Notes under the pieces: model-generated
What the model was told of the DNA's origin: nothing
The model's database searches: none
What the model saw: only the letters and a program-made list of their open reading frames with translations
Origin: Streptococcus sanguinis
GTDB lineage: Bacteria > Bacillota > Bacilli > Lactobacillales > Streptococcaceae
Assembly: GCF_026781265.1 (NCBI RefSeq)
Contig: NZ_JAKUVC010000004.1
Location: 124,001 to 188,000 of the forward strand
Direction of reading: 5' to 3'
DNA: 64,000 nucleotides
Position numbers and translations under genes: made by a program
Part shown: in pieces, positions 15,766 to 24,273 of the stretch
Layout of the letters: each line of letters starts with the position of its first letter
Numbering within the stretch: position 1 is the stretch's first letter

Positions 15766-17637
15766 ATGAATAAAAAACTGAGAGTATGGTTTCAGCTCAT
15801 CATTCTCTGTCTAGGTGTGTTCCTGCCTTTCCTAGCCGGAACCCTTAAGGCTCATGCGGCGGAGCTCAATGATGTCATCACTGAGATGCACCTGACCACT
15901 AACTCTGGTGAGCAGCTGACCAATGGTGTAGATATCTGGCAGACCTTCCGCGTCTATGCTAAGTTTGCCCTGCCGGACAACCAAGCCCATGCGGGTGATA
16001 CAACAGTGATTCATTTGCCGAATGAGTTTACCTTTGGGAATTCTTCAGCTATTGAGCTCAAGGATGAAAGCGGAGCCCTGGTGGCTAATGGAGTCCTGGA
16101 TAGCGATGCCAAGACCATCACACTGACATACACAGACTATGTGGAGCAGAAGTCCAGTGTCAGAGGCGAGTTTTTCTTCTATTCGCGGATTGACCACGAA
16201 GTTGTCACAGAGGAAAGGGATATTCCAGCTACTTTCACGGTAGGCAATAATAGGATTCCAGCCGGCAGCATTCACTATAATGGGCCGCCGAAAAAGTATG
16301 AGTCTCTGTTAGAAAAGAGTGCTTTTCAGTGGGATGCTGATGCTAAGAATGAAATCCGCTACAATGTGGCCATTAACCGTAATATGGGGAACTACAAAAA
16401 TGTCTCTGTGACGGACAAGCTGGGTGATACAAACGCTAAGATTGTTCAAGACTCTGTACGAGTGTATAAGGTTTCTTGGCGCTGGAATAATGGAGATTGG
16501 GCGCGTGATTCGACTGAAGACGTAACAGCAGACTTCCAGTCTAAAATGACCTTTGGCGCTGAAGGCGATAGCTTGACAATCAACTTCGGAGATGTAGAAG
16601 GTTTCGGCTACCTAGTTGAGTACAAGACATTGGCTGACTATGATTTGGCTGATGGAGAAGTTGTAGGAAATAAGGCTACTATGAACTACAACAATACCGA
16701 GACAGTGTCTGTAACTAATGAATACTCTTATCAGATTGCTGGCGGAAAGTCAGAAGGCTATAACTTCAAGGTGAAGGTTCACAAGACAGATGAGTCTAAT
16801 GCCTCTCTGAGCGGTGCAGTCTTTGAAGTGGTGCGGAAAGCGACCAATAAGGTGGTCGGTACCATCACGACTGACGCGGATGGCAATGCAGAGGTTGGCA
16901 ACCTTCTGCGCGACACTTATATCCTGCGTGAAACGACTGCTCCAGCTGGTTATGATCGTTTGACTGAGGATATTACTATCAGCCCGACGGATTTTGGTAA
17001 GACTTTGAACGTAGGCAGTCCGGCATCTGGAGATTCTGGGGACAGCAGATTGGTTGCAGTCAATGTAGTCAATAAGCAAACTCAAAGTCCAACAGACAAA
17101 CAGATAACCTTCAGCAAGGTCAATCTAGCTGGTGAGGAAATTGCTGGTGCGCAGATTCTGATTTTCAAGGGACGGGAAAGCAAGGGCAGTCCTGTCGCAT
17201 CTTGGACTTCAGAAGCTGACAAATCTAAAGAAATCAACTTGGAGCCGGGTGTTTACACCTTCCATGAAGAAGCGGCTCCGACAGGTTACTTGGCTGTGAC
17301 TGATATTATCTTCCAAGTCAATGAAGATGGCTCAGTAACGGTCCTAGATGCCAATAGCAATGCTGTAGAATATACAGACGGTAAGTTGTTCATTACTGAC
17401 CAAGCGGCACCTACTGAACCAAGCACACCGGATAGGTCGGTTCAAGGTGGTACCAAGCCAAGTCAATCATCAGATTCAAATCCATCATCTGATTCTGATA
17501 AAGCAGCAGACGGTCAAGGAAAATCTAAAAAAGTTCTTCCTGCGACTGGCTCTGCTGAAAGCCTTGGACTAGTTCTTGCTGGTCTAGTAGTCCTGGCTCT
17601 TTTAGGACTTTACCGTAAGACTCGACTGAGCAAATAA
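15766..17637 (+). CDS. LPATG-anchored surface adhesin with CnaB domains
   Basis: A 623-residue sortase substrate. It has a signal peptide (cleavage near AHA-AEL, residue 34), an Ig-like adhesin A region of the collagen-adhesin type (about 35-325), one CnaB domain (about 330-425, containing RETTAPAGY), a second CnaB domain (about 445-550, FSKVNLAGEEIAGAQI to FHEEAAPTGYLAV), a Ser-rich linker and LPATG at 591-595 followed by a membrane helix and a basic tail. The CnaB segments carry the Lys and Glu expected for intramolecular isopeptide bonds. The start at 15766 has GAAAGGAA. It is a shorter paralogue of the adhesin at 18861. Confidence 0.88.
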   Translation: MNKKLRVWFQLIILCLGVFLPFLAGTLKAHAAELNDVITEMHLTTNSGEQLTNGVDIWQTFRVYAKFALPDNQAHAGDTTVIHLPNEFTFGNSSAIELKDESGALVANGVLDSDAKTITLTYTDYVEQKSSVRGEFFFYSRIDHEVVTEERDIPATFTVGNNRIPAGSIHYNGPPKKYESLLEKSAFQWDADAKNEIRYNVAINRNMGNYKNVSVTDKLGDTNAKIVQDSVRVYKVSWRWNNGDWARDSTEDVTADFQSKMTFGAEGDSLTINFGDVEGFGYLVEYKTLADYDLADGEVVGNKATMNYNNTETVSVTNEYSYQIAGGKSEGYNFKVKVHKTDESNASLSGAVFEVVRKATNKVVGTITTDADGNAEVGNLLRDTYILRETTAPAGYDRLTEDITISPTDFGKTLNVGSPASGDSGDSRLVAVNVVNKQTQSPTDKQITFSKVNLAGEEIAGAQILIFKGRESKGSPVASWTSEADKSKEINLEPGVYTFHEEAAPTGYLAVTDIIFQVNEDGSVTVLDANSNAVEYTDGKLFITDQAAPTEPSTPDRSVQGGTKPSQSSDSNPSSDSDKAADGQGKSKKVLPATGSAESLGLVLAGLVVLALLGLYRKTRLSK

Positions 17638-17647
17638 ATAAAGAGAG

Positions 17648-17672
17648 GATAGAGCAGAATGCTTTATCTTCT
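17648..17672 (+). terminator. Probable terminator
   Basis: GATAGAGCA pairs with TGCTTTATC (one G-T pair) over a 3-nt loop, followed by TTCTTTTG. Confidence 0.6.
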
Positions 17673-17823
17673 TTTGTTTGCACATTTTTTGTCTAGTTTT
17701 TTTGCAGCTTATTGAGCAATTTCTTCCAGTTACTCATGCAGGGCAGCCACTTACGGAAAAACTCTTGTTTTTGTCTCAGAATCCTCTATAATAAATGGCA
17801 AATAGAAAAAGGAGACAGAAGAT

Positions 17824-18564
17824 ATGACAGATACAAAAATACAAGAGAAGCTGAAGCCAGGATTGAAGTTAGAGGATCTTCAAAAAGACGGAGACATCTA
17901 TCTGGCGCTGAATCCGGACTATGTCTCAGGGGACAATGCCAAGTATATGACCATGTACAATCGTTTTGCTCGCTGGTATGATATGAGTGAGAAATGGCTG
18001 GGTGGCTTTCTCTATGGCAAGACAGTCGACAAGTTGAGAAGGGATCTGATGTCAGAAATAGAATGGAAGGAGCATTTGTCAGTTCTTTATGTCTCTATCG
18101 GAACAGGCCACGACCTGTGCTATATTCCTGAGAATATTGACCTGAAAAGCCTAGACTTTGTTGGGGCAGATATTTCTAAAGGCATGCTGAAAAAATGTCA
18201 AAAATCCTGCGCCAAGAAGACCAATCTGCAGCTCTTTCATGCTTGTGCGGAGGATCTGCCCTTTGCAGATAATAGCTTTGACATCGTCTATCATATCGGC
18301 GGGATTAATTTCTTTAGCGATAAGGCCAAGGCTATGCAGGAAATGCTGCGGGTGGCTAAGCCAGGGACTAAGATTATGATTTCAGACGAGACGGCAGACT
18401 ATGTGGACCAGCAATATAAGAAGAACCACTTCAGCAAGGACTATTTTAAGGACGCTACTGTTGATCTGGGAGAAATTGAGGCCGCTATACCGGCCGGAGT
18501 CAAAGAGAAGGAGTTGAAACTCCTCTGGGACGGGAAATTTTATGCCCTGACATTTAGGAAATAA
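17824..18564 (+). CDS. Class I SAM-dependent methyltransferase
   Basis: A 246-residue protein with the Rossmann methyltransferase motifs: motif I VLYVSIGTGHDLCYI (SAM binding), the acidic FVGADISKGML, and the UbiE-like segment AEDLPFADNSFDIVYHIGGI. The first about 80 residues, with YNRFARWYDMSEKWL, resemble UbiE/COQ5-type enzymes. The substrate is unknown. It has GGAGA upstream and its own terminator, and sits alone between the two adhesin genes. Confidence 0.8.
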   Translation: MTDTKIQEKLKPGLKLEDLQKDGDIYLALNPDYVSGDNAKYMTMYNRFARWYDMSEKWLGGFLYGKTVDKLRRDLMSEIEWKEHLSVLYVSIGTGHDLCYIPENIDLKSLDFVGADISKGMLKKCQKSCAKKTNLQLFHACAEDLPFADNSFDIVYHIGGINFFSDKAKAMQEMLRVAKPGTKIMISDETADYVDQQYKKNHFSKDYFKDATVDLGEIEAAIPAGVKEKELKLLWDGKFYALTFRK

Positions 18565-18572
18565 ATGATTAG

Positions 18573-18598
18573 AACCGGACTTTGTTTCCGGTTTTTTT
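18573..18598 (+). terminator. Rho-independent terminator
   Basis: AACCGGA pairs with TCCGGTT across a 7-nt loop, followed by a run of seven T. Confidence 0.85.
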
Positions 18599-18860
18599 GA
18601 TTCTGAATAAAAGAAACATTCGATACAGTTTAATTGTTAGAAAAATATTCCTTCATGCTAAATGACAAAAAGGTAAACAAATGTTAAAAAAATCTCCTTT
18701 TGTGTATAGCCATTTTTCTTATAGTATGATAAAATGTAGATGTAATGTATCTATAAATGTTCGCTTTTTAGAAAGTGGGCACTGACAAGATGGGGAAGCT
18801 CAGTTAGTATACAATTACATTGTACATTTAAAACTGAATATTGTGAGAAAGGAAAATTGC

Positions 18861-21800
18861 ATGAACAAAAGGATTAGAGCATTGCTCCACCTTATTATTC
18901 TTTGTTTAGGAGTCATTTTGCCATCAGTTGCTCCTCTTACTCAGGTTCAAGCAGCTGAGTTTGGTGATGTTATCACTGAGATGAGCCTGAAGAATTCTTC
19001 AGGTGGTGATTTGACGCAGGGAATTGATATTTGGGAAACTTTTCGAGTTTACGCAAAGTTTGTCTTGCCGGATAACCAAGTACATCAAGGAGATACGACA
19101 AAAATCACCTTGCCTTCTGAGTATGCTTTTGGGAACTCTTCAGCTATTGAGCTTAAGGACGGCTCGGATAACGTAGTGGCAAATGGATTTTTGGATTCAA
19201 CCAACAAGACCATTACTTTGACCTATACAAATTATGTTGAGCAAAAGTCTGGTGTCCAAGGAGAATTCTTCTTCTATGCACGAGTTGACCATGATGTTGT
19301 GAGACAAGAAGGTGACTTGAATGGTGGATTTACCGTAGGAGGTCGGATGTTGTATCCGGGAATCGTCCATTATAATGGACCACCCAAAAGATATGACTCA
19401 AAAATTGAGAAGAGCTCTTATCAGGCAGCAGAAGACGGTAAGAACGAGGTTCATTACAATATTGCGATTAACCGCAATATGGAGCATTATACCGGAGTAA
19501 CGATAACTGACAAAATTACCTCGCCTAATTTTAAAATCATGAGGGACTCAATTCGGGTCTACAAAATTGCTTGGCGCTGGAATAATGGAGATTGGGTGCG
19601 GGATTCAACAGAAGACGTGACAGCTAATTTCCAATCAAAAATCACGGAGAATGCCGCGGGTGATGGATTCACGATTGACCTTGGCGACATGGATGGTTTC
19701 GGGTATTTGCTGGACTATAAGACAAAAGCAGATTACGATCTAGTTGATGGTGAGCGCGTTTCCAACAGTGCTACCATGACCTATAATGGTGGTCAAACAA
19801 CGACATCAGCTGAAAATCGCTCTTATCAGATTGCTGGCGGTGTTGGAGAAGGCTATGTTTTCACCATTAAGCTCCATAAGGTGAATGAAAATGGTGAGAA
19901 CCTGCAAGGTGCTGAATTTGAAGTTGTTCGTGATCGAAGCGGAGCAGTTGTCGGAAAATTAACCACAGATTCTAACGGGAATGCCAACTTAGGTGACTTG
20001 TTGCGCGATGATTATACTATCCGTGAAGTGACTCCTCCTACAGGATATGATAAATTAACTGAGGAAATTAAGATTGGTTCCCAGGATTTTGGGTCAGACA
20101 AATCTGTATCGCGTGAAATCGTCAATAAGAAGACGGTAACCGAACAGGATATAACCTTCAAAAAGGTAGATCCAAACGGAAAATTAATTCCTGGTGCGGA
20201 ACTAAAAATCTATAAAGGTGATCATGTTGAACAGGAAGAAGCTCCTGTTGCAGACTGGACTTCTGAGGCTGACACTTCTAAAGTAATAAAACTGTCTCCA
20301 GGAACCTATACGCTGACCGAAGCTAATGCTCCTGCTGGTTATCAATATGTTGAAGATATCACATTTACTGTAGGTGCTAATGGAACTGTTGCTCTTGTGA
20401 AAAAAGGAGCAGAAGATACCGTTCAAGCAGCGGGTTCAATTCTGACGATTACCGACAAGGAGGACAATAGTCCTAAAGCCATTACCTTCAGTAAGGTCAA
20501 CCTAGGCGGTACTGAGATTGCTGGTGCTCAAATTAAGATTTTCAAAGGCAACAAAGCGCAGGGTCAAGCAGTCGAAAGCTGGACTTCCGAAACTAATCAG
20601 TCTAAAGAAATCAATTTGGAGCCTGGTATTTACACCTTCCATGAGGAAGCCGCTCCAACTGGTTACCTTAAAGTAACCGACATCACTTTCCAAGTCAAAA
20701 CAGACGGCACAGTGGAAGTGACAAACGTTGGTGAGAAAGACGCTAAAGGTGAAAACAACAAGGTTGTGACTGACGGAGCAACTTTGAAGGTAACAGACAA
20801 GGACGACGATTCAGAACGTGATGTGACTATCAAAAAAGTAGATCCAAACGGGAAAGAAATCCCAGGGGCGAAATTGAAACTCTACAAAGGCAGTCAGATT
20901 CGTCCTGAAGCTAAACCTGTTGCAGAGTGGACATCCGAAGCCAACGCATCTAAGGTAGTAAAATTGGCTCCAGGGACATATTCTCTGAAAGAAAGTCATG
21001 CTCCTGCTGGGTTTGTAGCTGTAGAAGATATTAAATTCACAGTTCATTCCGATGGTACCATTACAGTTGATGCTAAAGGTGCAACAGATTCAGTTGAAGC
21101 AAATGGCTTGGTTCTTACTGTAACCGATAAAGAGGACAATAGTCTGAAAGCCATTACTTTCAGTAAGGTCAACCTCGGCGGTACAGAAATCGCTGGTGCG
21201 GAAATCAAGATTTACAAGGGCGAAAAAGCTGAAGGGAACGCAGTCGAAAGCTGGACATCCGAAGCTGGTAAGTCAAAGGACATCAACTTGCCTCCGGGCA
21301 CTTATACCTTCCATGAGGAAGCAGCCCCAACCGGTTACCTCAAAGTGACCGATATCACTTTCCAAGTCAAGCATGACGGTACAGTGGAAGTGACCAATAT
21401 TGGCGAAAAAGACTCTAAGGGTGAAGCTAACACCGTTACGACTAATGGTTCAACAGTAACTATTACTGATAAGGATGATGAACTTCCACGTAAGATTACC
21501 TTCAGTAAGGTCAACTTAGGTGGTACAGAAATCGCAGGAGCTCAAATTAAGATCTACAAGGGCGATAAGGCAGAAGGCAATCCAGTAGAAAGCTGGACAT
21601 CTGAAGCTGGTAAGTCTAAAGAATTGAACTTGCCTCCAGGTACTTATACTTTCCATGAGGAAGCAGCCCCAACAGGCTACCTCAAAGTAACGGACATCAC
21701 ATTCCAAGTCAACCATGATGGCACAGTGGAAGTGACTAGTTTAGGAGAAAAAGACGCTAAGGGTGAAGAGAACAAGGTCGTAACAAACGGCTCAACTGTT

Positions 21801-23690
21801 ACAGTAACCGATAAGGACGATGATCTCCCACGTAAGGTGACCTTCAGCAAGGTCAACCTTGGTGGTACAGAAATCGCAGGTGCACAAATCAAGATCTTCA
21901 AAGGCGATAAGGCAGAAGGTACAGCCGTAGAAAGCTGGACATCCGAAGCAAACAAGTCTAAGGACATCAACATAGCACCAGGTACTTACACCTTCCATGA
22001 GGAAGCAGCCCCAACGGGTTACCTTAAAGTGACTGACATCATATTCCAAGTCAAACATGATGGCACAGTGGAAGTGACTAGCGTAGGAGAAAAAGACTCT
22101 AAGGGTGAAGACAACAAGGTCGTAACCGATGGTTCTAAAGTTACTGTAACGGATAAAGACGATGACAGTCCCAAGACTATTACTTTCAGTAAAGTTAATC
22201 TCGGCGGTACTGAAATCGCAGGTGCACAAATCAAGATCTTCAAAGGCGACAAGGCCGAGGGTGACGCAGTCGAAAGCTGGACATCTGAAGCTGGTAAGTC
22301 TAAAGAAATCAACTTAGCACCAGGTACTTACACTTTCCATGAGGAAGCGGCTCCAACAGGTTACCTTAAAGTGACTGACATCACTTTCCAAGTGAAAACG
22401 GATGGAACAGTAGAAGTAACCAATGTCGGAGAGAAAGACTCTAAGGGTGAAGACAACAAGGTCGTAACCAACGGCTCAACTGTTACAGTAACCGATAAAG
22501 ATGATGACCTTCCACGTAAGATAACCTTCAGCAAGGTTAGCCTTGGTGGTACAGAAATCGCAGGAGCTCAAATCAAGATCTACAAGGGCGACAAGGCAGA
22601 AGGCACAGCTGTCGAAAGCTGGACATCTGAAGCTAGTCAGTCTAAGGATATCAACTTGACTCCAGGCACTTACACCTTCCATGAGGAAGCGGCACCGACT
22701 GGTTACCTCAAAGTGACTGACATCACTTTCCAAGTGAAAATTGACGGTACAGTGGAAGTGACCAATGTCGGTGAAAAAGACTCTAAGGGTGAAGACAATA
22801 AGGTCATGACTGACGGTTCTAAAGTGACTGTAACGGATAAAGACGATGACAGCCCAAAAGCCATTATCTTCAGTAAGGTCAACCTTGGTGGAACAGAAAT
22901 CGCAGGTGCAGAGATTAAGATTTACAAGGGCGAGAAAGCTGAAGGCACAGCAGTTGAAAGCTGGACATCTGAAGCTAACAAGTCTAAGGACATCAACTTG
23001 ACTCCAAGGATTTACACCTTCCATGAGGAAGTGGCTCCAACGGGTTACCTTAAAGTGACCGACATCACCTTCCAAGTCAACCATAATGGTACAGTGGAAG
23101 TGACCAATGTTGGTGAGAAGGATGCTAAGGGTGAAGACAACAAGGTCGTAACCGCTGGTTCCAAAGTGACTATTACCGATAAGGATGATGATCTTCCACG
23201 TAAGGCGACCTTCAGTAAGGTTAACCTCGGCGGTACTGAGATTGCCGGTGCAGAGATTCAAATTTTCCAAGGCAAAGAGGCAACTGGCAATCCTGTAGCG
23301 AAATGGACTTCAGAAGCAAATACATCGCATGAGCTTGGATTAGCTCCTGGGGTATATACCTTCCATGAAGCTGCAGCCCCAACTGGTTACCTAGCTGTTA
23401 CTGACATTGTGTTCCAAGTGAATCTCGATGGCACAGTAACAGTCGTAACTGACCAAACAAAACCGACTGGTCCAGACAAAGAGCCGTCTAAAGAAACGGA
23501 TAATCCAGATCCGAAAAAATCAAATCAAGATAAACCAACAGATAAAGACCAAGATAAACCTGGAGATAAGGGGAACTCGAAGAAAGTTCTGCCTTTCACA
23601 GGTACAGAAATCAGCTTTACGCTACTTGCTATAGGCTTGATTATCATAGTTGGTTGTGGGGTTTATTTCGGAATCCGTTTTAAAAAATAA
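18861..23690 (+). CDS. Giant LPFTG-anchored adhesin with about eleven CnaB-like domains
   Basis: A 1609-residue sortase substrate. It has a signal peptide (cleavage near VQA-AEF, residue 33), an adhesin A region homologous to that of the gene at 15766 (about 34-325), one CnaB domain (about 330-425), then ten tandem CnaB-like units from residue 431 to about 1533, a charged Pro/Lys/Asp linker, LPFTG at 1577-1581, a membrane helix and a basic tail. Each unit has Lys in F(S/K)KV, Glu in FHEEAAPTGY and Asp in the last strand (VTDKDD) where CnaB domains often have Asn, so Lys-Asp isopeptide bonds are likely. The long stalk would project the A region from the wall. The start at 18861 follows GAAAGGAA. 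Confidence 0.9.
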   Translation: MNKRIRALLHLIILCLGVILPSVAPLTQVQAAEFGDVITEMSLKNSSGGDLTQGIDIWETFRVYAKFVLPDNQVHQGDTTKITLPSEYAFGNSSAIELKDGSDNVVANGFLDSTNKTITLTYTNYVEQKSGVQGEFFFYARVDHDVVRQEGDLNGGFTVGGRMLYPGIVHYNGPPKRYDSKIEKSSYQAAEDGKNEVHYNIAINRNMEHYTGVTITDKITSPNFKIMRDSIRVYKIAWRWNNGDWVRDSTEDVTANFQSKITENAAGDGFTIDLGDMDGFGYLLDYKTKADYDLVDGERVSNSATMTYNGGQTTTSAENRSYQIAGGVGEGYVFTIKLHKVNENGENLQGAEFEVVRDRSGAVVGKLTTDSNGNANLGDLLRDDYTIREVTPPTGYDKLTEEIKIGSQDFGSDKSVSREIVNKKTVTEQDITFKKVDPNGKLIPGAELKIYKGDHVEQEEAPVADWTSEADTSKVIKLSPGTYTLTEANAPAGYQYVEDITFTVGANGTVALVKKGAEDTVQAAGSILTITDKEDNSPKAITFSKVNLGGTEIAGAQIKIFKGNKAQGQAVESWTSETNQSKEINLEPGIYTFHEEAAPTGYLKVTDITFQVKTDGTVEVTNVGEKDAKGENNKVVTDGATLKVTDKDDDSERDVTIKKVDPNGKEIPGAKLKLYKGSQIRPEAKPVAEWTSEANASKVVKLAPGTYSLKESHAPAGFVAVEDIKFTVHSDGTITVDAKGATDSVEANGLVLTVTDKEDNSLKAITFSKVNLGGTEIAGAEIKIYKGEKAEGNAVESWTSEAGKSKDINLPPGTYTFHEEAAPTGYLKVTDITFQVKHDGTVEVTNIGEKDSKGEANTVTTNGSTVTITDKDDELPRKITFSKVNLGGTEIAGAQIKIYKGDKAEGNPVESWTSEAGKSKELNLPPGTYTFHEEAAPTGYLKVTDITFQVNHDGTVEVTSLGEKDAKGEENKVVTNGSTVTVTDKDDDLPRKVTFSKVNLGGTEIAGAQIKIFKGDKAEGTAVESWTSEANKSKDINIAPGTYTFHEEAAPTGYLKVTDIIFQVKHDGTVEVTSVGEKDSKGEDNKVVTDGSKVTVTDKDDDSPKTITFSKVNLGGTEIAGAQIKIFKGDKAEGDAVESWTSEAGKSKEINLAPGTYTFHEEAAPTGYLKVTDITFQVKTDGTVEVTNVGEKDSKGEDNKVVTNGSTVTVTDKDDDLPRKITFSKVSLGGTEIAGAQIKIYKGDKAEGTAVESWTSEASQSKDINLTPGTYTFHEEAAPTGYLKVTDITFQVKIDGTVEVTNVGEKDSKGEDNKVMTDGSKVTVTDKDDDSPKAIIFSKVNLGGTEIAGAEIKIYKGEKAEGTAVESWTSEANKSKDINLTPRIYTFHEEVAPTGYLKVTDITFQVNHNGTVEVTNVGEKDAKGEDNKVVTAGSKVTITDKDDDLPRKATFSKVNLGGTEIAGAEIQIFQGKEATGNPVAKWTSEANTSHELGLAPGVYTFHEAAAPTGYLAVTDIVFQVNLDGTVTVVTDQTKPTGPDKEPSKETDNPDPKKSNQDKPTDKDQDKPGDKGNSKKVLPFTGTEISFTLLAIGLIIIVGCGVYFGIRFKK
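20151..23460 (+). repeat. Ten tandem CnaB-coding repeats (330/342 bp)
   Basis: Equivalent codons (I/V-T-F/I) fall at 20151, 20481, 20823, 21153, 21495, 21837, 22179, 22521, 22863 and 23205. Spacings are 330, 342, 330 and then exactly 342 bp six times. Units 1 and 3 (KKVDPNGK type) are the 330-bp variant; the others (FSKVNLGGTEIAGA type) are the 342-bp variant. The interdomain linker alternates between SPK and LPRK in the distal part, suggesting growth by two-unit duplications. Confidence 0.92.
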
Positions 23691-23695
23691 AACAG

Positions 23696-23733
23696 AAAAC
23701 AAGTGTCAATGAGCATTGACGCTTGTTTTTTTT
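23696..23733 (+). terminator. Rho-independent terminator after the giant adhesin gene
   Basis: A 15-bp stem (AAAACAAGTGTCAAT / ATTGACGCTTGTTTT, one mismatch) with a 4-nt loop runs into T8. Confidence 0.92.
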
Positions 23734-23821
23734 ATGCGCTTGACGAAAGAAGCCGATATACATCGTTGAATTTAAGGATATTAACGTAGTTTAAGGGCAA
23801 TCAAAAACTATTTTTTCTAAG

Positions 23822-23894
23822 TGACAAAAATGTAAGTTTACAGGCTAAAATGAAAGGTTATCTTATGGCAGCTAGTCTGGGAATTCGGTATCCT
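23822..23894 (+). promoter_or_regulatory. BceR-box promoter 3 (upstream of the 43-aa peptide gene)
   Basis: TGACA-AAAA-TGTAA (23822-23835), then TGGCAG starting 31 nt after the box, then 17 nt and TATCCT (23889-23894). The conserved AAATGAAAGGTTATCTTATGG segment lies between. The first plausible start codon downstream is 23964. Confidence 0.75.
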
Positions 23895-23963
23895 ATAAGT
23901 GTAAAGAAAAAGAAGATAACTATCTTCCAAACTAATAATCAGATTTCAAGAAGGAGGCCCGCT

Positions 23964-24095
23964 ATGAAAATCAATCTTTTTAACCATCGCCAAAGTAAAC
24001 CTAAAGCTCAAAAGATTTCCAAGGAAGAAATCGAGAAGACACGCCTAGGCTGTGCTTCCAGTCAATATTATTTCTGGCTCCAGTACAGTCACTGA
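23964..24095 (+). CDS. 43-residue peptide under BceR-box control
   Basis: The ORF starts at an ATG 5 nt after AAGGAGG and encodes 43 residues, beginning MKINLFNHRQSKPKAQK and ending RLGCASSQYYFWLQYSH. The first 30 residues are strongly basic and hydrophilic; the last 15 are aromatic with a single Cys. There is no signal peptide and no recognised family. It lies between its own BceR-box promoter and that of bceAB copy 2. It could be a peptide sensed or exported by the Bce system, a small regulator, or a truncated gene; no modification enzymes are adjacent. A longer frame from 23850 includes promoter sequence and was not used. Confidence 0.55.
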   Translation: MKINLFNHRQSKPKAQKISKEEIEKTRLGCASSQYYFWLQYSH

Positions 24096-24112
24096 GAGAT
24101 TCCAGTATTCAA

Positions 24113-24149
24113 GGATAAGAGAAAGGTCAGTTAACTTTTCTCTTTATCC
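24113..24149 (+). terminator. Hairpin downstream of the peptide gene
   Basis: GGATAAGAGAAA pairs with TTTCTCTTTATCC with a one-base bulge. The 3' arm is U-rich but there is no T tract after it, so it may be a weak terminator or an mRNA 3' stabiliser. Confidence 0.4.
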
Positions 24150-24165
24150 GACTTGGGGCACAAGA

Positions 24166-24238
24166 TGACAAAAATGTAAGATTGGCAGGCAAAATGAAAG
24201 ATTAGGTTATGGAAACTTGTCTGTCTTTCCGGTATGAT
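24166..24238 (+). promoter_or_regulatory. BceR-box promoter 4 (upstream of bceAB copy 2)
   Basis: TGACA-AAAA-TGTAA (24166-24179), then TGGAAA (-35) starting 31 nt after the box, 17 nt and TATGAT (-10, 24233-24238). The intervening AAATGAAAGATTAGGTTATGG segment matches the other boxes. Confidence 0.82.
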
Positions 24239-24273
24239 AGTAGTATCAAGTTAAATAAAGAAGAGGTTCGAGT

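Noticed and set aside
22476..23270. Long open frame on the minus strand inside the giant adhesin gene (and similar ones at 21792-22229)
   Set aside because: They mirror the repeat structure of the sense gene, have no ribosome-binding sites and a composition fitting an antisense shadow.
20151..23460. Regular long repeats that could be mistaken for a CRISPR or satellite array
   Set aside because: The period is an exact multiple of three, the reading frame is open throughout and the units encode CnaB domains, so these are coding repeats.
23772..23795. Two TTTAAG motifs resembling a CiaR box
   Set aside because: They are about 13 nt apart instead of the 5 nt required, and no small RNA gene structure follows.
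23850..23963. N-terminal extension of the 43-residue peptide gene
   Set aside because: The upstream ATG lies within the promoter between the BceR box and the -10, so it would not be transcribed; the ATG at 23964 has a perfect site.
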